DNA of 64,000 nucleotides from Campylobacter sp. RM6914 (GTDB lineage Bacteria; Campylobacterota; Campylobacteria; Campylobacterales; Campylobacteraceae): NCBI RefSeq assembly GCF_004803835.1, contig NZ_CP012545.1, positions 558,001 to 622,000 of the forward strand, read 5' to 3'. Shown piece by piece: positions 45,908 to 56,371 of this stretch (position 1 is its first letter; each line of letters starts with the position of its first letter). The notes under the pieces were generated by a model. It saw only the letters and a program-made list of their open reading frames with translations, ran no database searches and was not told where the DNA came from. The position numbers and the translations under genes were made by a program.

Positions 45908-46906
45908 TTACTTAATTTTTGCTGTTGATATTATGTTTTGCAGGTTTAGAATGGTTGATAAAAGATATGCCGACTTGTCTATACCGGGGTTTGTTTTTAG
46001 CTCTGATTCGGCTAAATTTAGCTGGATAAAAACATCTGCATAAGTCTTTAAATTTAAAGATAAACTTTGTGTTTTTAGCGCATTTGCGACGTTTTGAGGA
46101 GGCGCATATCCGATAGCTTCTTTGATATCAAATTTGCCGTTTATTTTTATATATGAGTAGAGTTTAAATAGTCTAAAAAATGATTTATAAAGCGAGTTAA
46201 TAAATAAAATTTCGTTAAATATCGGATCTTGCTCGTATGTAAAAAAGTCTTTTTTGATATCTTTTAATGAAATAAATTTATTAAAAAAATCATCAAAATT
46301 TACACTTCCAAGTCCAAAAACAAGCTTTCTTACCGTGCCTTGTTCGATGTGGGTATTTAAGCTCGCAAGTTTGTTAAGTTCGCCTGCTGCAAGATATAAA
46401 TTTTCATTATGTATGAAGTAAAGCTCGTAAAGTGCATTTTTGGTTATGTTTAGTCCTATTTTTCCGGCTTGTCTGGCAAGTAGTTGTAAGGCCTCTTCGG
46501 GGTTGTTTGGTTTAAAAAATCTAGCGAAATTTAAGCCAAACGTTCTTTGAGCTTCGGTTGTTATCTTGGTATCTGACTCGTAAAATTCGTATAAAAAGAA
46601 ATTATTTTTATCTTTTTCACATGCTTTTATCAGCTCTTTTAGCTCTTTAGAAGCGATCTTTTTATCGGTTTTTATATGAAGTAAATTTTCTCCACCAAAA
46701 AGAGACGGTTCACTTAAGTGTGACAAGGCTCTTGCGTAGTCGTATTCGTTAAAGTAAAGGCTTAAGATATTTGTCTCTTCTTTTTTGTAAAGGGTTAAAA
46801 TTTCCTTTGCAAAGAGCTCGATTTGGTATTCGTCAGCGCCAAAAAGTAAAAAATAATTTGCTATTTTGCCATTTAAAAGCGCATTTTCAAGCTCTCTTTT
46901 ATACAT
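45908..46906 (-). CDS. holA: DNA polymerase III delta subunit
   Basis: Clamp-loader subunit that opens the beta clamp. 332 residues with the N-terminal degenerate AAA+ pattern MYKRELENALLNGKIANYFLLFGADEYQIELFAKEIL (the clamp-opening wedge region), EPSLFGGENLLHIKTDKK, and the C-terminal collar (FKLYSYIKINGKFDIKEAIGYAPPQNVANALK). Start shares one base with the rnr stop. No Walker A, as usual for delta. Confidence 0.88.
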   Translation of the reverse strand: MYKRELENALLNGKIANYFLLFGADEYQIELFAKEILTLYKKEETNILSLYFNEYDYARALSHLSEPSLFGGENLLHIKTDKKIASKELKELIKACEKDKNNFFLYEFYESDTKITTEAQRTFGLNFARFFKPNNPEEALQLLARQAGKIGLNITKNALYELYFIHNENLYLAAGELNKLASLNTHIEQGTVRKLVFGLGSVNFDDFFNKFISLKDIKKDFFTYEQDPIFNEILFINSLYKSFFRLFKLYSYIKINGKFDIKEAIGYAPPQNVANALKTQSLSLNLKTYADVFIQLNLAESELKTNPGIDKSAYLLSTILNLQNIISTAKIK

Positions 46907-48834
46907 TATTTTTCTTTTTTATCAAACTTTTTTATGATCTTACCGATGATTTTAGCTGTGGCGATATCGGCTTGCGTTATCTCTACTAGAACATGCGATA
47001 ATAACTCGCAGGTGTAGTTTGGTATAAATATCCTAGCGCCTTTTAGTTCGTCGTCTAATTTTGCGATCAGGATGTTTTGGTTTTCGCTTATGTAGCATTT
47101 GACGTGTTTGCCGATATTTTTACTTGCCCACCTTGCAAATTTACGATCCATAAAGTCAAATGCCGTCTTGTCGGCTTCGCGTTCAAGCTCGCTTAAATTT
47201 GAGCACGTATTTTCTATATTTAAAAGTAGATAGTTATAAAGCCTGTCGTCTTTTGACAAATTTGCCTTTAGCAATCTATGCAAAATAAGATCGGAATACC
47301 GCCTAATCGGACTTGTAAAATGTGTATAACGGTCAAATCCAAGTCCAAAGTGTCCGAAGTTTTCGCTTGCGTATTCGGCCTTTTTTTGTGCTTTTATAAT
47401 TAGCTTGTCGATCTCTTCGCGATTGCCTAAAATTTCTGCTTTTGCTTGAATTTTACGTATGAGATTTGCTAAGTCGCTCTCATAAGAGAAGTCAAGACCA
47501 AGTAAGGCAAGGTCGTTTAATAAATTTATGATTTTTTTAAGATCTGGTGAGCCGTGATTTCTAAAGACACCCTTTTTTATACGTTTGGCGGCTGCTTTGT
47601 TTGCAAGCAACATACAGTCTTCTACTAATTGATGCGAAGCAGAGTCGTTTTCAAATCTAGTTGCGCATACTTCGCCGTTTTCATCAAGACTCATTCTAAG
47701 CTCTTGAGTGCGAAAATCAAACGCGTGAACTAGGCGCTTTTGTCGTAGTTTGATCGTTAATTTATGCAAAGGTTTTATCCAGTCGATCTCGCTTTTTTCT
47801 TCATCTTTTAAAATTTTATCTATCTGATCGTAGTTAAATCTTTTCTTGGAGGCGATTATAGCTTCAAAAAGCTCTTCTTTTTTTACATCTAAATTTTTAT
47901 CAAGAGAGATTTTAAAACAAAATGCAAGACGTGCAACATTTGGCTTTAGTGAGCAGATATTTTCACTTAAAGCTCGTGGCAACATCGGGATTGATTTGTG
48001 AGGAAAGTATATCGAAAAACCACGAGTTTTAGCTTCTTTGTCAATAGCGCCGTAACTGCTTACGTATTCGCTAACATCGGCTATAGCTACATAAATTTCA
48101 AGATTTTTTTCATCAAAATATATCGCATCGTCAAAGTCTTTGGCGTCGATAGGGTCTATCGTGCAAAAGTCAAGATCGCTAAGATCGACTCGCTGTGGAT
48201 ACATGCTAGGATCTACTTCGTCACCCCAAGCTCTGGCTTCATCTTCACAAGCGTCGGTAAATTCGTCGTTTTTGTTATAAACGGCTAATGAAATTTTTTC
48301 ATCACTTGCAGGATCTGCGATATTTCCTAAGACTTCTACTATGTCGTTGTTTAGGTTGTTTATTTTAAGTAAAGTGCCCGTAGGTAGGGCTTTTAGGCTT
48401 TTTTGACTAGCCTTTAAGGCGAGGCTTAGTCCGGTTTTTAAATTTACTCCAAGCACTGCCGCGCCAAAACTTTTTGTGTAAACTACGCTTGTTTCGTTTG
48501 CGAGTTTTAGACTCATTACAACCTTGCCGTTTTCGCGTTTTCTACCATTTTTTAGGAGTTTTACGAGGACTATATCGCCGTAATGACCGTTGTTTAAATT
48601 TTTATTTTCGATTAATATATCTTGCTTAAAACGCTTATCATAAGGTAGTAAAAAACCGGTTCCGTTCGAGCTTATGTCAAGTTTTCCGCAAACAAAACCG
48701 TTGTTTAGATAAAATTTATTGTTGTATTTTGTAACGGCATTTAAATTTAAGAGATTTCGTAAAATTTCTTTGTTTGAGGCACAGACTTCTTTTTCTGTTA
48801 TCCCGTCGATTAAATTTTCTAAAAATTCTCTCAC
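46906..48834 (-). CDS. rnr: Ribonuclease R (RNB family exoribonuclease)
   Basis: 3'-5' exoribonuclease. 642 residues, near the length seen in other Campylobacter but shorter than E. coli RNase R. N-terminal cold-shock-like domains, then the catalytic RNB domain with CTIDPIDAKDFDDAIYFD (metal Asp residues), DVSEYVSSYGAIDKEAKTRGFSIYFP, SIPMLPRALSENICSL, and HFTSPIRRYSDLILHRLL. The C-terminal S1 domain is short and degenerate. Overlaps the HDOD gene by 4 bases. Confidence 0.93.
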   Translation of the reverse strand: MREFLENLIDGITEKEVCASNKEILRNLLNLNAVTKYNNKFYLNNGFVCGKLDISSNGTGFLLPYDKRFKQDILIENKNLNNGHYGDIVLVKLLKNGRKRENGKVVMSLKLANETSVVYTKSFGAAVLGVNLKTGLSLALKASQKSLKALPTGTLLKINNLNNDIVEVLGNIADPASDEKISLAVYNKNDEFTDACEDEARAWGDEVDPSMYPQRVDLSDLDFCTIDPIDAKDFDDAIYFDEKNLEIYVAIADVSEYVSSYGAIDKEAKTRGFSIYFPHKSIPMLPRALSENICSLKPNVARLAFCFKISLDKNLDVKKEELFEAIIASKKRFNYDQIDKILKDEEKSEIDWIKPLHKLTIKLRQKRLVHAFDFRTQELRMSLDENGEVCATRFENDSASHQLVEDCMLLANKAAAKRIKKGVFRNHGSPDLKKIINLLNDLALLGLDFSYESDLANLIRKIQAKAEILGNREEIDKLIIKAQKKAEYASENFGHFGLGFDRYTHFTSPIRRYSDLILHRLLKANLSKDDRLYNYLLLNIENTCSNLSELEREADKTAFDFMDRKFARWASKNIGKHVKCYISENQNILIAKLDDELKGARIFIPNYTCELLSHVLVEITQADIATAKIIGKIIKKFDKKEK

Positions 48835-49649
48835 AGACTATCTTTTACCTTTGCCGTAGCCATCAAGAAAGTATCTTGGCTAAAGCCGTATTCATCAAGT
48901 AAAGGAAGAGTGTTTTGTATGCTTATATCATCAAGTTGGTTGAAGATATTTACACTTGTTTTGATAACCTTGAGTGCTTTTGCATACTCTTTTATGTGCT
49001 CAGGCGCATCTTCTGGGTCATTTGAGTAGAAGATAGAATTTATGAGCTCATTTTCTAAATTCCACTGCTCAAAAATTTTAGCAGTGACTTCTTCGTTTGT
49101 GATATCTAAAAACTCACTCTCTAAAAGTGCTAAATCACTAGGATAAACGATATCTTTTAATCTTGAGTTAAATTCTTCCGCTTCGTCGTTTTCGTTAAGC
49201 TCGTGAGCTAAAACGATCTTTCCGATCTCTAGCATGAAAGAGGCTGGAGATAGTATTTCAAGGCTTTTTGGTTTTATTTTTGAGTACCAGTTATACATCA
49301 AAGCGTTTTGTATGGTTGAGATATTTAAGAAGTCCTGGCTAGTTATTCCGTAGGGCTCTAAATTTATATTAAAGCTCTTTTTTACGGCACTTGAAAGCGC
49401 AAAACCTCGTATAGTTACCGTTCCAAAAAGAGATATCGCTCTTGCTACGGTAGTGATCTCCTTGCTAAAGCCGTAAAGTGGAGAATTTGCCGAGCGCAAG
49501 ATGTTTGCCGTTAGCATCGGATCTTGCTCTACGACCTTTGTTAGATCGCTAATGGAGCTATTTTCATCAGCGCAAATGCGTTGAATTTGGATAATCGTAT
49601 CGTCAAGCGGAGGAAGGGATTTTATTTTTTTATATATTGAGTCGTTCAT
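48831..49649 (-). CDS. HDOD-domain protein
   Basis: 272 residues from ATG 49649 (MNDSIYKKIKSLPPLDDTIIQIQ); a TTG at 49679 adds ten residues but with a poorer context. HDOD domain spans about 10-200: SLPPLDDTIIQIQRICADENSSISDLTKVVEQDPMLTANILRSANSPLYG, ISLFGTVTIRGFALSSAV. The HD catalytic pair is absent as usual in HDOD, so it is likely a signalling scaffold; relatives influence motility in Campylobacter. Heads rnr and holA. Confidence 0.85.
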   Translation of the reverse strand: MNDSIYKKIKSLPPLDDTIIQIQRICADENSSISDLTKVVEQDPMLTANILRSANSPLYGFSKEITTVARAISLFGTVTIRGFALSSAVKKSFNINLEPYGITSQDFLNISTIQNALMYNWYSKIKPKSLEILSPASFMLEIGKIVLAHELNENDEAEEFNSRLKDIVYPSDLALLESEFLDITNEEVTAKIFEQWNLENELINSIFYSNDPEDAPEHIKEYAKALKVIKTSVNIFNQLDDISIQNTLPLLDEYGFSQDTFLMATAKVKDSL

Positions 49650-49759
49650 GATAGATAGCTTTCTTAAAAATTTTTGCAATATTTTATCTAAAATGGCTTG
49701 TTATAAAACTTAAAGGATATAAAATTTGCGACTTCAGCGATATTTGAGTTCGTAAATTG

Positions 49760-50817
<1,058 letters not shown>

Positions 50818-50820
50818 GTC

Positions 50821-52083
50821 TTGAATAAAAAAAAGACTACAAAAGGGCGCTCTAAAAAATCCCTCAAAGGGCGTCCTTTAAATAAAACATTTCTTGGTAT
50901 CGCGCTTTTATCCTTGCTTATCATCATAACACTGATAGTCGCGCTCAACCAAAAATCAGACAAAACAGCAGATATAAATCAAACCACTATAAATGTAAAA
51001 AATGTAACTACCATAACCGATAAAAGGGTTGAAGATATAAAAAAACCCGTCCAAAAACAACATAAGGTAGCAAAATTTGATGAAGATGAAAATTTAACTA
51101 AAATTTTTATAGACCCAAAAAACAAAGATGAAATTTTTAAAAATCAAAAGCCTCAAATTTATCAAAAACAAAAAGATGAAACCGAAGTAAATGCATCGAT
51201 AAAGCACGAAATAAAAGATGTTGAAAAAGATACAAAAAAAGAGTCGCCTGTAAAAACACAAGATAAATTTAATGAAGATAACGTTAGTAAAAAAATACCT
51301 CAAGAAAAAATACAAGAAAAGCAAATTTCAAAAAAAGACGAAAACAAAACCGCAAAACAAGCAACTCAATCCGATAAAAAGCCACTGCCCAAAGAGGAGG
51401 CTTTTGTGCCACTCACACCTACAAAAAGCCTTTTTGGAAAGCCAAAACTTGTTATTATAATAGACGACGTGGCGACTTTTGAACATGTAAATATGATACG
51501 CTCAACCGGACTTAAACTGACTCCTTCTATATTTCCGGCAACCAAGGCTCACCCTGATACGCCAAAGATAGCCCAAGGTTTTGAGTTTTTTATGATACAT
51601 CTTCCTATGCAAGCTAAAAATTTTAAAAGACCCGAGATCGGCACTTTAAATGTAACAGATAGTTATGAAAGTATGCTTGAGAGGGTTAAAAAGATAAGAG
51701 CTGACTTTCCAAAGGCGGTATATATAAATAATCACACCGGGTCAAAATTTACGAGCAATTTCGATGCTATGGACAGGGCTTATCGTGCGCTTTTAAGTCA
51801 AAATTTTGTATTTGTAGATAGTCGAACTATAGGCACAAGCGTAGTTGCCAAAGTCGCAAGCAAATATTCAAAACCATACATCTCGAGAGATGTATTTTTA
51901 GACGATGACCCATCAAGATCAGCCGTAAAAAGAGAGCTTGAAAATGCCGTAAGGATAGCCAAAAAACGCTCTTACGCTATAGCTATCGGTCATCCTAAGA
52001 AAAACACTATAGACATCATTAAAGAGAGCAAAAACACCATCTTAAAAGATGTAGAAGTGGTTTATCTTAAAGAAATTTTATGA
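50821..52083 (+). CDS. Divergent polysaccharide deacetylase (YibQ-like) membrane-anchored protein
   Basis: 420 residues: one transmembrane anchor (LGIALLSLLIIITLIVAL, about 28-45), a long Lys/Glu/Gln-rich low-complexity periplasmic linker (about 50-200), and a C-terminal NodB-like domain of the divergent deacetylase type (PKLVIIIDDVATFEHVN, FEFFMIHLPMQAKNF, VYINNHTGSKFTSN, FVFVDSRTIGTSV). Start TTG 50821, 3 bases after ilvC, with a weak ribosome site. Role in cell-wall polymer handling is inferred. dprA overlaps its end. Confidence 0.82.
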   Translation: MNKKKTTKGRSKKSLKGRPLNKTFLGIALLSLLIIITLIVALNQKSDKTADINQTTINVKNVTTITDKRVEDIKKPVQKQHKVAKFDEDENLTKIFIDPKNKDEIFKNQKPQIYQKQKDETEVNASIKHEIKDVEKDTKKESPVKTQDKFNEDNVSKKIPQEKIQEKQISKKDENKTAKQATQSDKKPLPKEEAFVPLTPTKSLFGKPKLVIIIDDVATFEHVNMIRSTGLKLTPSIFPATKAHPDTPKIAQGFEFFMIHLPMQAKNFKRPEIGTLNVTDSYESMLERVKKIRADFPKAVYINNHTGSKFTSNFDAMDRAYRALLSQNFVFVDSRTIGTSVVAKVASKYSKPYISRDVFLDDDPSRSAVKRELENAVRIAKKRSYAIAIGHPKKNTIDIIKESKNTILKDVEVVYLKEIL

Positions 52084-52862
52084 AAATTCTGGCAAAAGAT
52101 AAATTTATAAGTAAGTTAGATAGGCTTACAAATCCTCCAAAAGAGCTTTACTATGAGGGTGATATAGATCTTTTAACCATGCCAAAAGTAGCGGTTGTGG
52201 GCTCAAGAAAAGCCAGTGTCTATACAAAAGAGTGCGTTGCTAGACTTTGTGCAAGTCTTAAAAACCATAATGTTTGCGTGGTAAGCGGAGGTGCACTGGG
52301 CGTCGATATAGCTGCACATAAAGCTGCCATGCCCTTAACGATCGGAGTTTTTGCGACTGGGCTTGATACCTTTTATCCTAGTTCAAATGCAAAATTTATA
52401 AAAGAAATTTATGATAAGGGGCTAGCACTAAGCGAATACAGCCCAGGCTCGCCTGCCATAGGATATAAATTTCTTGAGCGTAACCGCATAGTAGTCGCTC
52501 TCTCGCAAGCTCTTGTGGTAGCCCAGGCAGACTTAAAAAGCGGCTCCATGCAAAGCGCCAGACTTGCCGGAGAGCTTGGCGTTCCGGTATTTGTCCTGCC
52601 TCAACGAATGGGTGAAAGCGAGGGGACAAATATGCTTTTAGCAAAAGGTAAGGCAAAACTGATAAATGATTTTGATGAATTTTCTTCGCAATTTGGACTT
52701 TGTCTAAACAAAACGCCTGCACAAAATGATGATATTTTAGAATTTTGCAAAGACTTTGTTTCGCTTGAAAAGGCACTTGCAAAATTTGGCGATAAAATTT
52801 ACGAATACGAATTGGAAGGCTTAGTGGAGATTATAAATTTAAAGGTAAAAAGTAAGATATGA
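52080..52862 (+). CDS. dprA: DNA processing protein DprA
   Basis: Loads RecA on incoming ssDNA in natural transformation. 260 residues with the Rossmann-like core: LYYEGDIDLLTMPKVAVVGSRKASVYT, VVSGGALGVDIAAHKAA, FATGLDTFYPSSNAKFI, LSEYSPGSPAIGYKFLERNRIVVALSQALVVAQADLKSGSMQSARLAGELGVPVFVLP. Overlaps both neighbours by 4 bases. C-terminal winged helix is reduced. Confidence 0.95.
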   Translation: MKILAKDKFISKLDRLTNPPKELYYEGDIDLLTMPKVAVVGSRKASVYTKECVARLCASLKNHNVCVVSGGALGVDIAAHKAAMPLTIGVFATGLDTFYPSSNAKFIKEIYDKGLALSEYSPGSPAIGYKFLERNRIVVALSQALVVAQADLKSGSMQSARLAGELGVPVFVLPQRMGESEGTNMLLAKGKAKLINDFDEFSSQFGLCLNKTPAQNDDILEFCKDFVSLEKALAKFGDKIYEYELEGLVEIINLKVKSKI

Positions 52863-53242
52863 ATGAAAAATTTATGGCGATAGATGTTGGGCTTAAGCGG
52901 ATAGGTGTTGCCTTTGGAGTAGGGCAAGTTGTTTTGCCCCAAGAGCCCATACTTCGTAAAAATCGCAACCAAGCCGCTCGTGACGTGTCGCAAAGAGTTG
53001 CAGAGTATGGAGTAAATGTTTTAGTTGTAGGCTTACCGCTTGGCGGAAGTAGTGAGGATGAGATGAGGCGTAGGATAGAACATTTTGTATCACTTCTTGA
53101 ATTTGGCGGGCGCATAGTCTATCAAGATGAGAGTTTAAGTAGTTTTGAGGCGAGTGAAATTTATACAGATACAAAGCGCGACGGGAAGCTTGACAGCATG
53201 GCTGCTGCGGTTATACTTAAGCGATACTTAGAAGTTGTTTAA
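52859..53242 (+). CDS. ruvX: Holliday junction resolvase-like YqgF/RuvX
   Basis: 127 residues of RNase H-like fold: MAIDVGLKRIGVAFG (first catalytic Asp), VLVVGLPLGGSSEDE, and DESLSSFEASEI with the second acidic site, then LDSMAAAVILKRYLE. YqgF matures 16S rRNA ends and resembles RuvC. The end overlaps the convergent gene by 15 bases. Confidence 0.9.
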   Translation: MNEKFMAIDVGLKRIGVAFGVGQVVLPQEPILRKNRNQAARDVSQRVAEYGVNVLVVGLPLGGSSEDEMRRRIEHFVSLLEFGGRIVYQDESLSSFEASEIYTDTKRDGKLDSMAAAVILKRYLEVV

Positions 53243-54073
53243 CACTCTGCCCCTAACTCTTTCTTTTCTTTCATAACACATATCAAGCACTGCTCGCAAG
53301 ATATCATAAGAGTATGGTTCTCTTAAGATGATGAGTTCTTGTTTGATTTCAGGTTTAAAGATCTCATCTGTTTCGCAAATCGCTACTATGCAAAAATATT
53401 TCATCTTTTTAAATTTTAGTAGTTCGTTTAAATTTTGCTCATCTTCTAAAAATACCTTTTGGACAAAGACTAGATCAGGGTTATATATAGCGTCTGTAAT
53501 GTGTTGTTTTAAGCTTTCATAGTCACTGCTTGGCTTTACGTTTATGCCTATAAATTTTAGTTGATTTGAGAGGATTTTAAAGCCGTTTTTATTGTCGTAA
53601 GCAATTATGGCGTTGTAGTTTTTTATAGCTTGATTATTGATGTCAAGGCTTTTTGTGGGTTGTGCGTCGGAAGCCAACTCGACTTCTATATCAAGGATAA
53701 AGTTGCCGTTTTTATCTTGTCGTATGATGATACCGGCTTTATCACCATACTCTTTTGCCGCGTTTAGTAGTTCTTGGTCAAATTCTTTAAGTCGTTCGCT
53801 TGATGAGATTAGGATATTAAAAAGGATCCTATTTGTATTATAGTTGGCTAGTTTAAATTTGATTAAAATTTCACATTCACTTTGAAAAAAAAGAAAAATT
53901 TTAGTCAAATTTTCTATACATTTTATCGTATTAGAAGCGTCTATCTTATATACACGCGGATATGATGGGTCGTATTCGAAAAGTATGGTATTCGCATGTC
54001 TCTCGCCGTCGTAGTATATGGTCTCTAAGAATAAATTTATTCTTTCTATAAAGTCTATCTCTTTAAGTTTCAT
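53228..54073 (-). CDS. Kinase-like/pseudo-receiver protein of unknown function
   Basis: 281 residues. The N-terminal half ends with a segment that looks like a degenerate HATPase/histidine-kinase fold (ANYNTNRILFNILISSSERL, then IDIEVEL-like strands). The C-terminal half (about 150-281) looks like a receiver domain: NAIIAYDNKNGFKILSNQLKF, NPDLVFVQKVFLEDE, FCIVAICETDE, LIILREPYSYDILRAVLDMC. At the phospho-Asp place it has Gln, and where K-P is usual it has R-E-P, so it should not be phosphorylated. No partner kinase is near. Overlaps queA by 4 bases. Confidence 0.55.
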   Translation of the reverse strand: MKLKEIDFIERINLFLETIYYDGERHANTILFEYDPSYPRVYKIDASNTIKCIENLTKIFLFFQSECEILIKFKLANYNTNRILFNILISSSERLKEFDQELLNAAKEYGDKAGIIIRQDKNGNFILDIEVELASDAQPTKSLDINNQAIKNYNAIIAYDNKNGFKILSNQLKFIGINVKPSSDYESLKQHITDAIYNPDLVFVQKVFLEDEQNLNELLKFKKMKYFCIVAICETDEIFKPEIKQELIILREPYSYDILRAVLDMCYERKERVRGRVLNNF

Positions 54074-55092
54074 ATGATAAGCATCCCATCTCCGTATGAG
54101 TAAAAACGGTATTTTTCATTGATAGCGGTTTGATAAATTTGCATTGTTTTTTCAAGGCCGATAAAACTTGTTACGAGCATGATTAGAGTTGATTTTGGTA
54201 GATGAAAATTTGTAAGTAAATAGTTTTGTCGGATCGGCGGGTTGTTTAAATTTAAAAACAACTTGCAAAATCCGCTTGCGCTATTGCTTCTGGCAAATTC
54301 TTCCACGCACCTAGTTACGGTTGTGCCAACTCCTAAAATTTTCTTATCGCTTTTTATAAGCTCTTGGGTGTTTTGCGGTATGTCATAAAATTCAGAATGC
54401 ATGATATGATCTTTGATATTATTACACTCTACGCCTTTAAACGTTCCTGCTCCCACGTGCAAAGTTAGATATGAAATTTCATGATCTTTTTTGATGTTAT
54501 CTATCATGTCCTCGCTAAAGTGCAAGCTTGCAGTCGGCGCGGCTACAGCTCCGCTGGTTTTAGCAAATATACTTTGATACCAGCTCTCATCATCTTTAGT
54601 GTCGGCTCGTTTTATATATGGCGGTAGTGGCACATGTCCGATCTTTTCAAGTTCGCAAAAAAGATCCGATGCGCTTAGTTCTAAATTTGATCTATAAAAT
54701 TTAACCGCACGCGTGCTGTCGCTGTTTAAAGCTAAAACTTTTGCACTTATGCCATTATCAAAATTTAAGATAGAATTTTCTTTAACCCTGCCTCTGATAT
54801 AACAGCTAAATTTGTTCTCTCCAAGTGGTTGGTTAAGCATTATTTCGCAAGCCCCACCGCTTTGTTTATGTCCTAAAATTCGTGCTTTTATAACTTTTGT
54901 ATCATTAAATATAACCGCGGTATCTTTTGGTATAAGCTCTGCTAAATTTTTAAATTTAAGGTGATGTATCTCGTCTTTATCTTTAAGATAAACTAGTAAG
55001 CGAGCCTCTTCTTTTGGTAAGATAGGTTCGCTTGCGATAAGGCTTGGCGGGAGATTATAATCGTAACTAAGAATGTCGTCTATATCTTTCAT
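54070..55092 (-). CDS. queA: S-adenosylmethionine:tRNA ribosyltransferase-isomerase
   Basis: Adds the cyclopentene precursor in queuosine synthesis on tRNA. Motifs: YDYNLPPSLIASEPILPKEEARLLVY, VIFNDTKVIKARILGHKQSGG, HVPLPPYIKRAD, AVAAPTASLHFSEDM, LHVGAGTFKGVE, and TNFHLPKSTLIMLVTSFIG. 340 residues. Overlaps tatC by 4 bases and the pseudo-receiver gene by 4. Confidence 0.96.
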   Translation of the reverse strand: MKDIDDILSYDYNLPPSLIASEPILPKEEARLLVYLKDKDEIHHLKFKNLAELIPKDTAVIFNDTKVIKARILGHKQSGGACEIMLNQPLGENKFSCYIRGRVKENSILNFDNGISAKVLALNSDSTRAVKFYRSNLELSASDLFCELEKIGHVPLPPYIKRADTKDDESWYQSIFAKTSGAVAAPTASLHFSEDMIDNIKKDHEISYLTLHVGAGTFKGVECNNIKDHIMHSEFYDIPQNTQELIKSDKKILGVGTTVTRCVEEFARSNSASGFCKLFLNLNNPPIRQNYLLTNFHLPKSTLIMLVTSFIGLEKTMQIYQTAINEKYRFYSYGDGMLII

Positions 55093-55832
55093 TTCTCGTT
55101 TTCTTGTGCGGGCTCTTCGTCCTCTTCTTTTTTGTTTGCCGACTTGGCGATAAGTATAGAAAGACCATAAAGACCCATAAGTGGAAATGCCATTAAAAAT
55201 TGGCTTATAACATCAGGCGGAGTAACGATAGCTGAAAAGATAAATATAATAACAACTGCGTATCTAAAGTATTTTTTAAGCATGATGTCATCAACAAGAC
55301 CAAGTTTTGCAAAGAAAAATGTTATAACAGGAAGCTCAAAGGCGATACCAAATGCCACTAAAAGTTTGGTAAAAAATCCCACGTATTCGCCGATACTAGG
55401 AAGTGCGGTAAAGAGTTGTCCGCCAAAATTTACCAAAAACGTAAAGCCAAGCGGTATAACTACGTAGTAACAAAAAGCCGCACCGCATAAGAACATTATC
55501 GTTGCCGCAAGCACAAAAGGAACGACGTATTTTTTCTCGTTTTCATAAAGTCCGGGTGCTACAAATAGCCAAAACTGCCAAAATATAATAGGCAAAGAAA
55601 CGATAAGTCCGGCAAAAAATGCAACTTTCATCGCCGTAAAAAACGGCTCTTGCACTTGCGTAAAGATGATGTTACTTCCATCCGGTAAGACGGCCTTTAA
55701 AGGCTCGGTCATCCATGCTAGGATCGGGTTCCAAACCGTAAAACAAACAACAAAAGCAAGAATAACGCTTGCTACGCTAAGACCAAGCCTCTTTCTAAGT
55801 TCAACTAAATGCGGTTTTAACTCTTCAAACAT
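55089..55832 (-). CDS. tatC: Sec-independent protein translocase TatC
   Basis: Core receptor of the twin-arginine pathway. 247 residues, six transmembrane helices; N-terminal FEELKPHLVELRKRLGLSV (twin-Arg-binding helix), FTQVQEPFFTAMKVAFFAGL, and EYVGFFTKLLVAFGIAFELPV. C-terminus acidic (KKEEDEEPAQENEK). Starts one base within the tatB stop. tatA lies elsewhere. Confidence 0.95.
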   Translation of the reverse strand: MFEELKPHLVELRKRLGLSVASVILAFVVCFTVWNPILAWMTEPLKAVLPDGSNIIFTQVQEPFFTAMKVAFFAGLIVSLPIIFWQFWLFVAPGLYENEKKYVVPFVLAATIMFLCGAAFCYYVVIPLGFTFLVNFGGQLFTALPSIGEYVGFFTKLLVAFGIAFELPVITFFFAKLGLVDDIMLKKYFRYAVVIIFIFSAIVTPPDVISQFLMAFPLMGLYGLSILIAKSANKKEEDEEPAQENEK

Positions 55833-56302
55833 TATGCCTCTTTGTTTTGATTTTCTATATTTTTGTTTTCGGTTTTAATACTGTTTTGGCTTTGAGTGTC
55901 TTGTTTAGGGCTTTCACCGCTGCCTAAAACTGCGTCTTTTATAGCTTCGGTAGGGTTTTTAACACTATCAACAGCCTTTTTTACTCCGCTAACGGCATCG
56001 TTTAACCCACCCGTAATATCGTTTACACCGCTTTTTAAAGCATCAAGCTCTTCAAAGGTTAGTTTTTTTCGCACGTTTTCAGTGGTTTTTTCTAAATTTT
56101 CGCGGTATTTTTTAGCATCTTCTTTTAGTTCTGCTATCTTCATCTCTTGATCAAAGGTTGATTTGGCGTCATTCACGCCTTTTTTGAGCATTTTGAAAAA
56201 TTTAGCTATCTGTATCATCGTGTCAGGAAGCTTCTCAGGTCCAAGAACTAAGACTGCTATCACGGCTATTATAAGTACTTCCGAAAAACTCATACCAAAC
56301 AT
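55832..56302 (-). CDS. tatB: Sec-independent protein translocase TatB
   Basis: 156 residues: single N-terminal transmembrane helix FSEVLIIAVIAVLVLGPEKLPDTM with the Glu near its start and the hinge G-P-E-K-L-P, amphipathic helix (IQIAKFFKMLKKGVNDAKSTFDQE), then a long hydrophilic tail. FxxE type identifies TatB rather than TatA. Co-transcribed with tatC. Confidence 0.93.
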   Translation of the reverse strand: MFGMSFSEVLIIAVIAVLVLGPEKLPDTMIQIAKFFKMLKKGVNDAKSTFDQEMKIAELKEDAKKYRENLEKTTENVRKKLTFEELDALKSGVNDITGGLNDAVSGVKKAVDSVKNPTEAIKDAVLGSGESPKQDTQSQNSIKTENKNIENQNKEA

Positions 56303-56371
56303 TTTTGTCCCTATTTTATTAAATTAAGCTCAACATTCTAGCTTTATTTTGCTCAAAGTTAAATAAATTTT

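Noticed and set aside
45843-46043. Plus-strand frame of 66 codons opposite holA and the rpsF leader
   Set aside because: Antisense to holA and over the rpsF promoter; no ribosome site and no recognisable product.
51094-51324. Very hydrophobic minus-strand frame inside the deacetylase-like gene
   Set aside because: It is the complement of a Lys-rich linker, which always gives Phe/Leu/Ile-rich antisense text, not a real membrane protein.
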